A stretch of DNA of 64,000 nt from Francisella halioticida (GCF_002211785.1 NZ_CP022132.1:2108001-2172000), one strand, 5' to 3'; numbered from the stretch's first letter, positions 38,788 to 48,431 are shown. Notes: a model not told the origin generated them from the sequence alone. Made by a program: numbers and translations.

Positions 38788-38949
38788 AAATCCTTTGATT
38801 ACTAATGTAATAAATAAATTACCAAAAATTAAAATATACTCTGCATCCTTAGATAACTATATAAAGATAGATAATACAAAAAATACATCTAATACTGGAG
38901 ATGATATTCAGGGTAAAAGCTTTGTGAGTGTTTTTTTAGTTAATAAATA
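38788..38949 (+). pseudogene. C-terminal remnant of an unknown gene
   Basis: A plus-strand frame without a start reads PLITNVINKLPKIKIYSASL to a stop at 38949. It is cut at its 5' side by the type C element. The family is not recognised. Confidence 0.35.
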
Positions 38950-38962
38950 ATTTGAAAATAAA

Positions 38963-39340
38963 CTATACTTTTATTGCTCTTAGTTTTACTTTGAAATCAG
39001 AAGCATTATATATGGAATCGAAAATACCTTCCGATGTTATATCTGCTCTAATCTTTACTATAAAGCACAAGTCTTTAGCTCTTCTATTAAGTTTATGAAG
39101 AATACTAACTTTACTATTAACTTCTAGTAACCTTATTTCATATCCTAATTTAAGCTCTAAATCTTGCCAAAGATCTTTGACCAGTTTTTTTATATTATTA
39201 TTATATACTTTGTTAATAACATGACTAAGATTAACTTCTTGTATTAAAGAATCTCCATACTCTGCTTTATAATGAGTTTTTATTATTGATAACAATTTTT
39301 TTACTTTATTATTCTCTTGAATTATACAATATCTGCGCAT
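38963..39340 (-). CDS. Hypothetical protein divergent from the S24 repressor
   Basis: 125 residues, basic, predicted mixed alpha/beta, starting MRRYCIIQENNKVKKLLSII. Not recognised. It is transcribed divergently from the S24 repressor across a 242-base region that contains a palindromic operator candidate, as is usual for phage or integrative-element genes under repressor control. Confidence 0.5.
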   Translation of the reverse strand: MRRYCIIQENNKVKKLLSIIKTHYKAEYGDSLIQEVNLSHVINKVYNNNIKKLVKDLWQDLELKLGYEIRLLEVNSKVSILHKLNRRAKDLCFIVKIRADITSEGIFDSIYNASDFKVKLRAIKV

Positions 39341-39480
39341 AAGTAACTCCTCTTTTATAAATTACTCTTTAAGCCTAGAAAAATAAATTTATAAAAAGCT
39401 TTTGAATAATTTATGTTTGCTTTCTTTATTCTATTTAGTGCCTTATTTTTTCACCTTACATTTTAAAATATATCATATTT

Positions 39481-39494
39481 TTCACTAAAGTGAA
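39481..39494. promoter_or_regulatory. Palindromic operator candidate
   Basis: TTCACTAAAGTGAA is a perfect inverted repeat of six bases around a two-base centre, lying between the divergent starts at 39340 and 39583. Its size suits a dimeric HTH repressor such as the S24 protein next door. Confidence 0.5.
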
Positions 39495-39582
39495 GATAAA
39501 ATACACTTATTTTTAATTATTTTATTGATTGCTTTAAATAAAAATCTTATAATTATATAAAATCCAAAATGCGTTATAGTTT

Positions 39583-40218
39583 ATGTTTAAATATTCTAAA
39601 GATCTAAAACCTACTCTTAAAAAAATAGGAATGAAGCAAAAAGAACTTGCCGAAATATTAGGTAAAAGTGAGAGAACTATTAAACATTGGGTCGCAGGTA
39701 TTAACTCTCCAGCATATGATACACATTTAGAGGTAATGAAAATTTTAGACATAGACGAGTCAAGCACGACTAGTAGTATGTCTATTAGAGTACCCGTATT
39801 ATCATATGTTCAAGCTGGGGAATTTACTCAATCATCCTATGAAATAGACCCTATAAGGTATGTGAATTTACCATTTAACATGATACCTAAAAATGGTTTC
39901 TTATTAGAAGTTAAAGGTAGTAGCATGAACTATGACTATAATGATAAACAAAAGCTTGATAAAAAATATGCCAAATATTCTCTAGAGGAGGGAGAAACTA
40001 TTATTGTTGATCCTAATGATATAAATATAATGAATCTAGTTGGAAAAGTTATAGTTGCTAAAAACTCTGATGGGGCTACTGTTAAGCTTGTATATATAGA
40101 AGATGGAAAACTATACCTAATGCCTCTTAATTCAGATTTTCAAAATAATAATGAAATAAAACAACCTTCTGAAGCTGAAATTATTGGTAGAGTTATTAAT
40201 GTATTTAGAAGTTTTTAA
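39583..40218 (+). CDS. XRE/S24-family self-cleaving repressor (CI/LexA-like)
   Basis: 211 residues. The N-terminal helix-turn-helix is MKQKELAEILGKSERTIKHW at 17-36. The C-terminal S24 peptidase domain has a cleavage site Ala78-Gly79 (VQAGEF), nucleophile Ser114 in KGSSMN and the general-base Lys168 in GATVKLV. It should repress its own region and be inactivated by RecA-stimulated self-cleavage on DNA damage. It lies 3.2 kb from a Y-family polymerase fragment, separated now by the sugar-transporter pseudogene and IS21. Confidence 0.88.
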   Translation: MFKYSKDLKPTLKKIGMKQKELAEILGKSERTIKHWVAGINSPAYDTHLEVMKILDIDESSTTSSMSIRVPVLSYVQAGEFTQSSYEIDPIRYVNLPFNMIPKNGFLLEVKGSSMNYDYNDKQKLDKKYAKYSLEEGETIIVDPNDINIMNLVGKVIVAKNSDGATVKLVYIEDGKLYLMPLNSDFQNNNEIKQPSEAEIIGRVINVFRSF

Positions 40219-40242
40219 TTTTTAATAACCCAAGTTTTATTA

Positions 40243-41027
40243 TTAAATATTTTTAGCTAAAACAATAAGTGTTAATCCTAATAAATATGTTATAAACATT
40301 AAAATTATCAGCTTATTTGTACCTTTTGGGGCTTTGGCAAACTCTTTCCAAATAAATACCCTCCAAAAAGCGGCTACCATTGTTGCTCCCTGACCTAAGC
40401 CGTAAGAAATAGAAGGTCCAGCAATACCAGAAGCTATAAAATTCAAACAAGATCCTACGCCCCAAATTACTCCACCTAAAATACCTATAATATGTAACCA
40501 AGGGGTACCTTGTGAGAAGTAATCTTTAAATTTAAGTTTTTTACCAGAAATAGGAAACTTAATCATCCAACCATTAATTACAAAATTTGATATAAAAATT
40601 CCCAATGCAAATATAAAACTAGCTGTATAAGGTGTCATCAAGCCAGCTTGAGGAGTAACAAAATTACTAGATATTTATTTTATAACTAAAGGGTAGAAAA
40701 AGCCCATTAGAATACCTGATATTATGGAAACTATGAAGCCTTTTAGCATATTTTTGTTTTTATTATCGGAAATACGCTTATATATAATCGCATCAATAAT
40801 AATTGCTGCAAGTACACTTAAGACTCCTAAAAAACAATACCATAGGTTGACCCAAAGGTGTTGCTATATAGTTTGTAATAACTCCTATAACCAAAGCTAA
40901 ACCTATAGCTAAAGGAAATGCCACAGACATCCCAGCTATATCAATAGCAGGAACAAGCAATATATTGGCTAAATTAAAAACTATTCCTCCCATAAAAGCG
41001 TAGAAAAGACTCTCTGGTGATGCTTGA
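40243..41027 (-). pseudogene. GRP-family sugar transporter, truncated and frameshifted
   Basis: The readable pieces are FYAFMGGIVFNLANILLVPA with DIAGMSVAFPLAIGLALV (about 41020-40793) and TPYTAVFIFALGIFISNFV-like sequence continuing to SYGLGQGATMVAAFWRVFIW (40641-40243), the conserved blocks of RhaT/GRP glucose-ribose porter family proteins. At least one frameshift lies between them, and the N-terminus is cut by the IS21 element at 41028. Confidence 0.85.
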
Positions 41028-41126
41028 TGTCAATAGGCATTGAAAATTGACCCCGATAGGCACCGAATTTTTGACCCCCTAGAGGACCTAAAATGACTGA
41101 TTTTTAGTCAGTCAAAATCATCTGTT

Positions 41127-41838
41127 TTATTTCCTATTTTTAAGTCTAAAACTATCATTGCCAGTTTCAATAATTTCATAGTTAAAAGTTAAACGATCTA
41201 GCATAGCTGAAGTCATCTTCTTATCACTAAAAATCTGTGTCCATTCTCCAAAAGATAAATTTGAAGTTATAATCAAAGATACATTTTCATGTAACTTACT
41301 CAGAAGGTGGAATAATAAAGCTCCTTCAGACTTTGAGAAAGGTAAATAGCCCAATTCATCTAAAACAATCACATCCATTGATTTTAACTTTTCCGCAAGC
41401 TTTCCCGAGTTATTGTTTAACTTCTGCTGCTCTAATTGGTTAACCAAATCAACGATATTGTGAAATCTTGCTTTCCTACCTAATTTGACTATTTCTCTAG
41501 CAATGGCTATAGCTGTATGAGTCTTACCAGTGCCAGTAACCACCAACTAAAATAATGTTACGCTTACTATCTACCAAACCTGTGCTTTGTAAGCCTATAA
41601 CAAGCTCTTTGTTGATTACACTCTTATCAAAATCAAATTCATCCAAAGATTTAGCTGTAGGGAACTTAGCCAATTTAATTTGATTATTAATTGATTTAAC
41701 AGCTCTATAACTGACCTCTTTCTCAAGTTGCTCCTCTAACCACTTATAATATTGAGTATCATCCTTATCAATCTCTTTAAGACCATCTAAAACTGTACTT
41801 AGATGTAACTTTTTTAAATACTCTTGAAGTTCTATCAT
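41127..41838 (-). pseudogene. istB: IS21 helper ATPase IstB, split inside Walker A
   Basis: The N-terminal part (41838-41524) runs MIELQEYLKKLHLSTVLDGL to [14 protein letters not shown]-stop. The second frame (41546-41127) resumes [16 protein letters not shown] and has [16 protein letters not shown] (Walker B). One extra T at about 41547 splits the expected GGTGTGKT P-loop. The joined protein would be about 240 residues, normal for IstB. Confidence 0.88.
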
Positions 41839-41840
41839 AT

Positions 41841-43350
41841 TTATAGACCTCCTAATAATTGATTATAATTATTACAGTTAGCTATTGGTGGATTCTTAAG
41901 CTTTAGACTATCATCAACATCAACTATAGGTGCACCTTTCTCACATTTTAAACGTATTATTGAGTTTATAATATGCTGAGAATTTATAACATTACTACCA
42001 ATATCTAAGTCACATGCTATTTCAACAGCCTCAATGCCATAATCTCTCAAAGATAATAGAACCTCAACAGCTTGCCTATCTCCACCGTTCTTAGACATCA
42101 GAAGATCTTTAACTTTTAAAATACTTTTAGGTAAAACCCAATCTTTAAAAGGTTCTCCATTTCTCAACGCTCCTGGCTTTCTTTCCAAAAGGTTTAGATA
42201 ATGATATGGGTTAAGTATCCTTTTATTTCTATCTAAACATATATCATGTGTAGCAATCTTGTTACCATTACAGAAAATTCTTATTTTGCTTGGATAAGCT
42301 CTAACATCTACAGATCTATTAGCATATTCACAAGCGACACTATATCTATTACTATCGTAGCTAACCAAACAGGTCTTATCTACCTTGCGTGTAATTTCTT
42401 TATACCCATTAAAGGGGGAACTAAAGTCTCGCAATAAGCTTTTTTCTTGTCTAAACACATCATAAATAGTTTTATCTCTTATTTCTGTATGTTTGCGTTG
42501 TTTAGATATATCTAATACTCTTTGTTGTAAATGTCTATTAAGCTCCTCCAATGTATCAAATTTCAACCTTGGCTTGAATAGCCAATCTCTGATATTATCA
42601 ACTTGGTTTTCTACTTGTCCTTTTTCCCATCCTGAAGCTGGGTTACATGCTGTGGGCTCTATAACATAATGCTTTAACATACATAAGAAGTTTTGATTGA
42701 ACTTACGGTTGGATTTGCTCACAAACACTTTATCTACTGCTGTTTTCATATTATCATAGATACCTCTTTGAGTTACTCCACCAAAGAACTCAAAAGCCTT
42801 ATCATGTGCATCAAACAGCATTTCTTGACTTTCTCTTAGGTATGCAATCACAAAAAACATCCTGCTATAAGACAATTTAAAATGAGCTAATTTTATTTTA
42901 GTTATCTTTACACCTAACTCTACAGTTTCTTCACTCCAATCAAATTGGTAAGCTTCATCAGGGTCAAAGTATAGTGGTATAAAGCTATCCTTTAGTTGAG
43001 CAGTGTGTTTTTCGTAGTATTTCTTAACATACCTTTCTTACAGAATCATAAGAGCCTGTATAGCCTAGAGCTTCTAACTGGTTATGATATTTACGAGTAC
43101 TTCTCTGAGATTTCTTTTCTAGCTTCAAATCATGTGCAAGCATTTCTTCAAGTATCTTGATATAGTCTTGTAACTTTGGGTAAAAAGTCACTTTACGTTG
43201 ATATTGTTTAGGAATATACTCAACATCTTTTTCTCGGATAATTTTTCTGACTGTGTTCTTTGACACATTCAGGCTAGTACATATTTCACTTATTGAATTG
43301 CCTTCACGACGCATTACTAAAATGGCTGTTTTTTTATCCATTTTTATCAC
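41841..43350 (-). pseudogene. istA: IS21 transposase IstA, frameshifted
   Basis: The N-terminal frame (43350-43024) has the HTH GNSISEICTSLNVSKNTVRK. After a shift near 43030 the second frame carries YQFDWSEE, YSRMFFVIAYLRESQEM, YDNMKTAVDKVF and PASGWEKGQVENQVDNIRDW, the D-D-E region of IstA. It abuts istB by three bases. Confidence 0.88.
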
Positions 43351-43463
43351 CTTAATTTAAGCCCTATATTTATAAAAAATGTAGGGTAGTTTACCACCTC
43401 AGGGGGGCATTTTTCTGTGCTTATTTGCCCCTAAAAGGGGGCATTTTTGCATGCTTATTCACA

Positions 43464-44309
43464 ATTAGAAAAACAGTTTTTGAAATAAGTGGAGGTATTG
43501 TCTGCTCTATTGGTATTAGTGAAGGTAAACTTACAGCTAAATTCTGTTCTGGATTAAATAAAGGTAAAACTACAATAGTTCCACCTCATCAAATTAAAGA
43601 CTATATTGCTAATCATGACTTAGCTAAAATGTGTGGTATTGGACCAAGCCTTGTTAATTATCTAAATTCAAAAGGATACTATAAATGTGGTGATTTAGAA
43701 CATGCTCCTAAAAATCTATTATCTAGTATTCGTGGAGATACTGGAGCTAGGCTACAATCAGCTTGCCTTGGTCATGATCCAGTACCAGTTAACACAAAAT
43801 ATCAAAAACCTAAATCTATTGGTCATAGTAAAGTATTACCTCCAAAGACAACAAATAGAAATCAGATAGAAGGAGTGCTACATCAATTAGCTCATCGATT
43901 AACTAGAAGACTAAGGTCACAAGATTTTGTTACTCCTCGAGTAGCTATATTCCTACAAGCACAAAGACACTGTATTAAAAAAGTATATAATTTTGAACAT
44001 AACACTAGCTCAGATACAAATTTCAATAAGTCAATAATTGAACATTTAAAGCTATGGAAAGGTGAACCTTTATATAAAGTAGGTTTAGCATGCGATAAAC
44101 TATATGATAAAGATAAAGGACAGATTGATATGTTTGCAACATCAGATAGTAAATCAAGTAGGATTGATGCCGTTAAAGATGCTATTGCTAATAAATTTGG
44201 TAAAGATAAATGTAGATATGCAACTGAACTAAATGCTGATGATATGAACATGATTCCTGTTATCGCTTTTAATTTTGATGCTACAAGTAAAAATAAGAAT
44301 AGTTTATAG
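43464..44309 (+). pseudogene. Y-family DNA polymerase fragment (copy A), lacks catalytic domain
   Basis: The sequence starts at the IS21 edge and corresponds to residues 132-412 of the complete gene at 56190. The missing part contains the catalytic Asp15, Asp109 and Glu110. What remains is thumb and little-finger sequence (HDLAKMCGIGPSLVNYLNSK). The frame is open upstream into IS21 DNA (to 43425) but cannot give an active polymerase. Confidence 0.85.
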
Positions 44310-44314
44310 ATTAT

Positions 44315-44391
44315 GTTCCCGTAGCTCAGTAGGATAGAGCGGTCGCCTCCTAAGCGACAGGTCGGATGTTCGAATCATCTCGGGAACGCCA
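44315..44391 (+). tRNA. tRNA-Arg (anticodon CCU), copy A
   Basis: 77 bases including an encoded CCA. Acceptor stem GTTCCCG pairs with CGGGAAC, D arm GCTC/GAGC, anticodon stem GTCGC/GCGAC around the loop CTCCTAA (anticodon CCT in DNA), T arm GGATG-TTCGAAT-CATCT with one G-U pair. It decodes AGG. It follows the polymerase fragment by five bases. Confidence 0.95.
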
Positions 44392-44481
44392 TTAATTTAA
44401 AACAAAATAGTTACTAGCTACTAACAGCTTTTAAGAATAAAAAGACTAACAAAAAACATAACCATATAATTAAGAGAAATT

Positions 44482-45147
44482 ATGAAATCTAAAATATATT
44501 TATTAATACTGTTAACCTGCGCACCTATTACTTTGTTATATGCTGATATAAATAATAGGCTTGTTTTATCTAACTTCAAATGTAGTCAAGTATTACATAA
44601 TAAGTATATGGATATATGTTTTGACTATAATTATAAGTCAGCTTTAGCTGTTGACTATAATATTACAAAAGCAGACATGTATAAGAAAAAACTAAGTAGA
44701 AGTAGAGTTAAATTCCATGCAGACTCACGACTTCCAGTAAAATGTAGAATGAGTCCTTATTCATATAAAAAGACAGGTTTTGATAGAGGTCATTTAGCCC
44801 CTAATGGAGCTTTTAATTATGATAAATCAGCACAAAAAGCTACTTTCTCTATGGCTAATATGACACCTCAATACCCTAAAGTAAATAGAACTGCTTGGAG
44901 TAAAGCTGAAAGATATTCAAGAGTTACTGCTGTTAAGCTTGGTAGTGTTAATGTACTTGATATAGTATATTTCAGCGAAAAACCAAAAACTTTAAAGGAT
45001 GGTCAAGCAATTCCGAAAGGATATGCAAAAATAATTACAAGTAAACAGCATGATTTTCAAAGATGTTTCTATTACAAAAATATTAAAAACCCCGATTTGA
45101 AACTAAAAGATCATATAGTAAAGTGTTCTGACTTGAAATTAATATAG
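44482..45147 (+). CDS. Secreted DNA/RNA non-specific endonuclease (NucA-like), copy A
   Basis: 221 residues with a signal peptide (1-21, ending LLYA) and the beta-beta-alpha metal nuclease motif DRGHLAPNGAF at 101-111, His104 being the base, followed by MANMTPQYPKVNRTAW with the metal-binding Asn. It would degrade nucleic acids outside the cytoplasm. It is identical to the gene at 57601 except for the last residue (Ile instead of Lys). Confidence 0.9.
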   Translation: MKSKIYLLILLTCAPITLLYADINNRLVLSNFKCSQVLHNKYMDICFDYNYKSALAVDYNITKADMYKKKLSRSRVKFHADSRLPVKCRMSPYSYKKTGFDRGHLAPNGAFNYDKSAQKATFSMANMTPQYPKVNRTAWSKAERYSRVTAVKLGSVNVLDIVYFSEKPKTLKDGQAIPKGYAKIITSKQHDFQRCFYYKNIKNPDLKLKDHIVKCSDLKLI

Positions 45148-45197
45148 CATTATTTGATAGCTTTGATGTCTCCATTATTAATACCTTGCTGTAACAA

Positions 45198-45479
45198 TTA
45201 TTCAGATAAGATTAAAGAAAATTCTTCTGATTCTTTTTGAACTGCTAAATTAAATTGCTCTAAGTATTTTTTATCACCAGATTTAATGCGATAGAATGTG
45301 CGTTCTGAAATATTATGCTTTTGGATAATTATTTTGTTAGTTAATTTCTTATTGCTAGATTGTTTGTTAATATCATTCATAACAGCAAAGACTTTTTCTT
45401 CTGTTATCTTTGACGGTCTACCTGGATTTCTTCGAGGCTTTAACTTAACCTCTTCATGTGTGAACAAATCTAACTGCAC
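45198..45479 (-). CDS. Small HTH-like protein, plasmid/phage type
   Basis: 93 residues: an N-terminal polar segment with NPGRPSKITEEKV, then IIIQKHNISERTFYRIKSGD, which looks like a helix-turn-helix. Not assignable to a family. It may regulate an accessory element. Confidence 0.5.
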   Translation of the reverse strand: MQLDLFTHEEVKLKPRRNPGRPSKITEEKVFAVMNDINKQSSNKKLTNKIIIQKHNISERTFYRIKSGDKKYLEQFNLAVQKESEEFSLILSE

Positions 45480-45519
45480 AAATTATTCCTTGTCACCTTC
45501 TATTAGTCTTTGCGACACT

Positions 45520-45921
45520 TCATATAATCGTATTATCGTAGTAACTTTTAATCTTAAGATCTGATGTAGCTACAGGATAGTTATAATACTTAGCATATGC
45601 TACGATTAATCTATCTGCTGGATCTTTATGCTCCCATTCTAACCTAACAGCCTCTAACCATAAATCTGTATCTATATCAACAATATCAAAAGCTTTAGAT
45701 AATTCTTTGTATAGCTCATCCACATTCTTAGATGATAATGAGTTATAGTTTTTCCTTATTAAACATTCTAGCTCAGCAAATGATATTGAAAGAATAATAG
45801 CTCCATTATCTTCTATATAGGATAATAACTCTTTGCTTACCTGATGCTTAGTATCTAGTTCACCAGATAGAAAAAGATATGCTATAGCACATGTATCTAA
45901 AACAACAGGCTTTCTCAACAT
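45520..45921 (-). CDS. PIN-domain toxin, VapC-like
   Basis: 133 residues with the PIN ribonuclease residues: VLDTCAIAYL with Asp9 region, SFAELECLIRKN with Glu near 52, KDPADRLIVAYA with the Asp pair near 98, and ATSDLKI near 120. Such toxins cleave specific RNAs. Its start is two bases after the antitoxin stop. Confidence 0.88.
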   Translation of the reverse strand: MLRKPVVLDTCAIAYLFLSGELDTKHQVSKELLSYIEDNGAIILSISFAELECLIRKNYNSLSSKNVDELYKELSKAFDIVDIDTDLWLEAVRLEWEHKDPADRLIVAYAKYYNYPVATSDLKIKSYYDNTII

Positions 45922-45923
45922 AA

Positions 45924-46166
45924 TTATAAATTCATTTCTGGTAACACTGTCTCTGTAATATTGTCACATTTCAGTTTATCTTTAAATTTATTTCTTATTT
46001 TTGCTAAAGCTTCTTTTCTAGCTTTTTTTTGTGAGCTAACTGCTGATAAAATGCACTCACCCTTTCCTCTATTGGTAACAATAATTTTATCTGACGTGTC
46101 TTTTACCAATGAGACATACTTAGATACATTATGAACAAATTCTCTTTTTGATACTTCAATACTCAT
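45924..46166 (-). CDS. Phd/YefM-like antitoxin paired with the PIN toxin
   Basis: 80 residues from MSIEVSKREFVHNVSKYVSL. The start at 46166 has a good AGGAG site upstream and is preferred over a longer frame from 46223. DKIIVTNRGKGECIL is the conserved Phd/YefM strand-helix. It would bind its own promoter and neutralise the toxin. Confidence 0.85.
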   Translation of the reverse strand: MSIEVSKREFVHNVSKYVSLVKDTSDKIIVTNRGKGECILSAVSSQKKARKEALAKIRNKFKDKLKCDNITETVLPEMNL

Positions 46167-46272
46167 AACTTTAATCTCCTTTAATATTGTTATAACATTA
46201 TAACATAAATCATCAAATATCAAAAAAAGATACTTCTTAAAATTACTATGACAAAAAAATTAAAAAAATTGT

Positions 46273-46290
46273 CATGGTTTTAAAACCATG
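46273..46290. repeat. Perfect 18-bp palindrome
   Basis: CATGGTTTTAAAACCATG is perfectly self-complementary. It lies just before an IS6-type transposase remnant. Its function is unknown. Confidence 0.5.
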
Positions 46291-46404
46291 AAATCAGCTA
46301 ATGCTACACTTATTGGTTATGAATGGATGAGGATGTTTAAAAAAGGACAATTCAATCTTTGGACTAAATTTAGAAATAAATCAGAGACTAAATTCATCAA
46401 TGAA
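46288..46404 (+). pseudogene. C-terminal fragment of an IS6-type transposase
   Basis: The frame MKSANATLIGYEWMRMFKKG then WTKFRNKSETKFINE corresponds to the C-terminus of IS6-family transposases (compare AGYELVNMIKKSQ in the three complete copies). It differs from them, so it is another IS6 type. The type B copy 2 begins directly after. Confidence 0.6.
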
Positions 46405-46565
46405 TGATCTACCCCGTCAATTTGGGACAGTTTACTACTTCATTTTCCATTATATATTCAAATTGATATGGAGTCATATAATTTATTGTAGAATGTCTCC
46501 TTTTTGTATTATAGTAAGCTTCAATATATTCAAATATTGATAGTTTAGCTTCTTCTCTAGTAAAC

Positions 46566-47867
46566 TGTCCCTGTTATTCAATACCACTTTATAAAATATT
46601 TTTATTCCTTGCTTTTATGCAGCATCTAAAATACCAGAATATACTTCATCAGGAGTCATATATCCAATACTAGAATGTAGTCTTTCATTGTTGTAAATAT
46701 CAATATATTCTTTGATACCTACTTTAGCCTCTTTCATAGTTATATATGATGCCGGATAAACATTTTCATATTTCAGTGTTCTCCAAAATCTCTCAATTGC
46801 AATATTATCTATAGATCTTCCTTTAGCATCCATAGATATATTTATTTTATTATCAGATAATATTTTAATATGCTCTTTTGCTGTATATTGAGTTCCTTGA
46901 TTAGAGTTAAAGATATCAGGTTTACCATATTTAAATAACGCTTCTTTTAACACACTAGTTGTTAGATGTGTATCCATAGTATTAGAAATCTTCCAAGCTA
47001 GTGTTTTCTTGCTATGCCAATCTATTATGGCTGCTAAATATGCATACCCACATTCTAGTCTAATATACGTGATATCAGCACTCCATACCTTATTAGCTTT
47101 ATCTATAACAACCTGATTCGTCTCATTTTTAAATACATTAAGTAAGTATGGATATTTCTTGTGTTGCTTATTAATGACAGTTGTCTTTTTTTTAGGATAC
47201 AATGCCTTAATACCCATGAATTCCATAGCACTTTTGATTAGCTTCCTTCCAACTAGAAATCCTAATCTATTTAGCAACTTTACTAGACTTCTCGTACCAT
47301 AATATGGATGTTTAGTATGTATCAAATCTATTGCATTTAATAGTTTAATATCATCATTACTACTAAATTTTGATATTGGTGTATAATAGTACACACTCTT
47401 AGATACAGATAATAGTTTAAGCTGATTATTTAAAGATAATTCTAGCTTAGTATCTACAGAGTTTACTCTATCATTTGATGATACCAAGCTTTTTAGCTTT
47501 CCCATTAAAAAATCCCTCTCTACTATTACCTCGACTAGTTCTTTACTTGTTGCATCTTTATCTTTTCTAAGCTCATCTATTTCCTGCTTATACTCCTTAA
47601 CAACAGAGCTTTTATCAAATGCTAAGCAAGCATTAGATAAAAATTGCTGCTTCCAATTATGCACGTTTTTAGGAAGTAAATCATACTTACTTGCTATCTC
47701 ATTAACTGTCATATCGCCTTCTAGCAATTCTATAATTACTTTAGCTTTAAAATCAGCTGTATACGTTACTCTTTTTTTACTCATTTATCTATTTCCTAAT
47801 TTATCTAGTTAAGTTTAACATCTAGGAATAAAAATCTTTCTAAAATCAGTAGCTTTTTCTGGGAACA
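46566..47867 (-). mobile_element. IS3-family element type A, copy 2
   Basis: About 1302 bases, same ends as copy 1, inserted in the type B copy 2. It differs from copy 1 by few bases, one being a five- rather than six-A run at the OrfA/OrfB junction. Confidence 0.88.
46615..47784 (-). CDS. IS3-family transposase, single fused OrfAB frame (type A copy 2)
   Basis: 389 residues in one frame: HTH MSKKRVTYTADFKAKVIIEL, coiled coil, junction GKLKSLVSSNDRV, then the integrase core WSADITYIRLECG, FNSNQGTQYTA and IERFWRTLKYEN. The second catalytic position reads FNSN where copy 1 has FNSD, so the catalytic Asp is replaced by Asn and this copy may be inactive despite the intact frame. Confidence 0.88.
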   Translation of the reverse strand: MSKKRVTYTADFKAKVIIELLEGDMTVNEIASKYDLLPKNVHNWKQQFLSNACLAFDKSSVVKEYKQEIDELRKDKDATSKELVEVIVERDFLMGKLKSLVSSNDRVNSVDTKLELSLNNQLKLLSVSKSVYYYTPISKFSSNDDIKLLNAIDLIHTKHPYYGTRSLVKLLNRLGFLVGRKLIKSAMEFMGIKALYPKKKTTVINKQHKKYPYLLNVFKNETNQVVIDKANKVWSADITYIRLECGYAYLAAIIDWHSKKTLAWKISNTMDTHLTTSVLKEALFKYGKPDIFNSNQGTQYTAKEHIKILSDNKINISMDAKGRSIDNIAIERFWRTLKYENVYPASYITMKEAKVGIKEYIDIYNNERLHSSIGYMTPDEVYSGILDAA

Positions 47868-48431
47868 TTATACCTTTTACCTATAGGTTTATGAATCCAT
47901 CTGTAATATGAAGATGTGCTCACATTCAAAGATTTACATAGTGTTGTTACTGGCATAACTTTATAATGCTCCTTAATAAAGGCGTACCTTACAGATTTTG
48001 CTTTGCAAAGTACGCTGCTGACTTTTTTAGTATTTCACGCTCTGTTTCTGCCTGTTTGAGTTTTTTCTTCAAATCAGTATTTTCAAAAGATAGTTGCTGG
48101 TACTGCGTTTTATAATCTATCTTTATTTCTTTCTGAGGGTTTGACATGGCTTTGGATATCCAACTGCAAATGGTTTTATATTTAACCCCTAAATTATCTG
48201 CTATTTATCGTCTATTTGCATCTGGTTGTAAACATAATTTAACAGCTTCATCTTTAAACTCTTTTGTATATCTCATCTTGTCTCCTTTTCTTAACACCTA
48301 AGTGTCCCAAATAGGAGGGTATGATCAGTAAATAAAATATTGCTCTCACTGAGAATAACAGGTATAATACTAGTTTTAATAATTAATTTAGGTCATAATA
48401 AATAAAATTATTATGGTTGGGATAGTTTATT

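Larger units (their letters stand above)
41028..43463 (-). mobile_element. IS21-family element, complete length but mutated
   Basis: About 2436 bases, from TGTCAATAGGCATTGAAAAT at 41028 to GCATGCTTATTCACA at 43463; the ends match as imperfect inverted repeats starting TGT. The right end has the internally repeated GGGGGCATTTTT blocks typical of IS21. It contains istA and istB on the minus strand, both frameshifted. Its right edge cuts a Y-family polymerase gene and its left edge a sugar transporter. Remnants of a second copy lie at 50098-51244. Confidence 0.85.
43464..45143. repeat. 1.68-kb direct repeat, copy A
   Basis: Matches 56583-58262 with a constant offset of 13,119 bases. The first 80-90 bases differ at about ten positions; after that the two appear identical through the tRNA and nuclease until the last nuclease codon. 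Copy A begins exactly at the IS21 right end. Confidence 0.9.
46405..48327 (-). mobile_element. IS3 type B, copy 2, internally deleted and interrupted by type A
   Basis: The left end (46405-46560) and right end (47873-48327) match type B copy 1, but the middle (33630-34237 of copy 1) is missing and a type A element sits there. The remaining OrfA has a further stop where GAA became TAA (about 48206). Confidence 0.85.

Noticed and set aside
43892-44251. Minus-strand 119-residue frame, repeated at 57011-57370
   Set aside because: It is duplicated only because the polymerase gene is; it is antisense to that gene and has no recognisable features.
43425-44309. A functional polymerase beginning at 43425
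   Set aside because: The first codons are IS21 end sequence and the catalytic Asp and Glu residues are missing.
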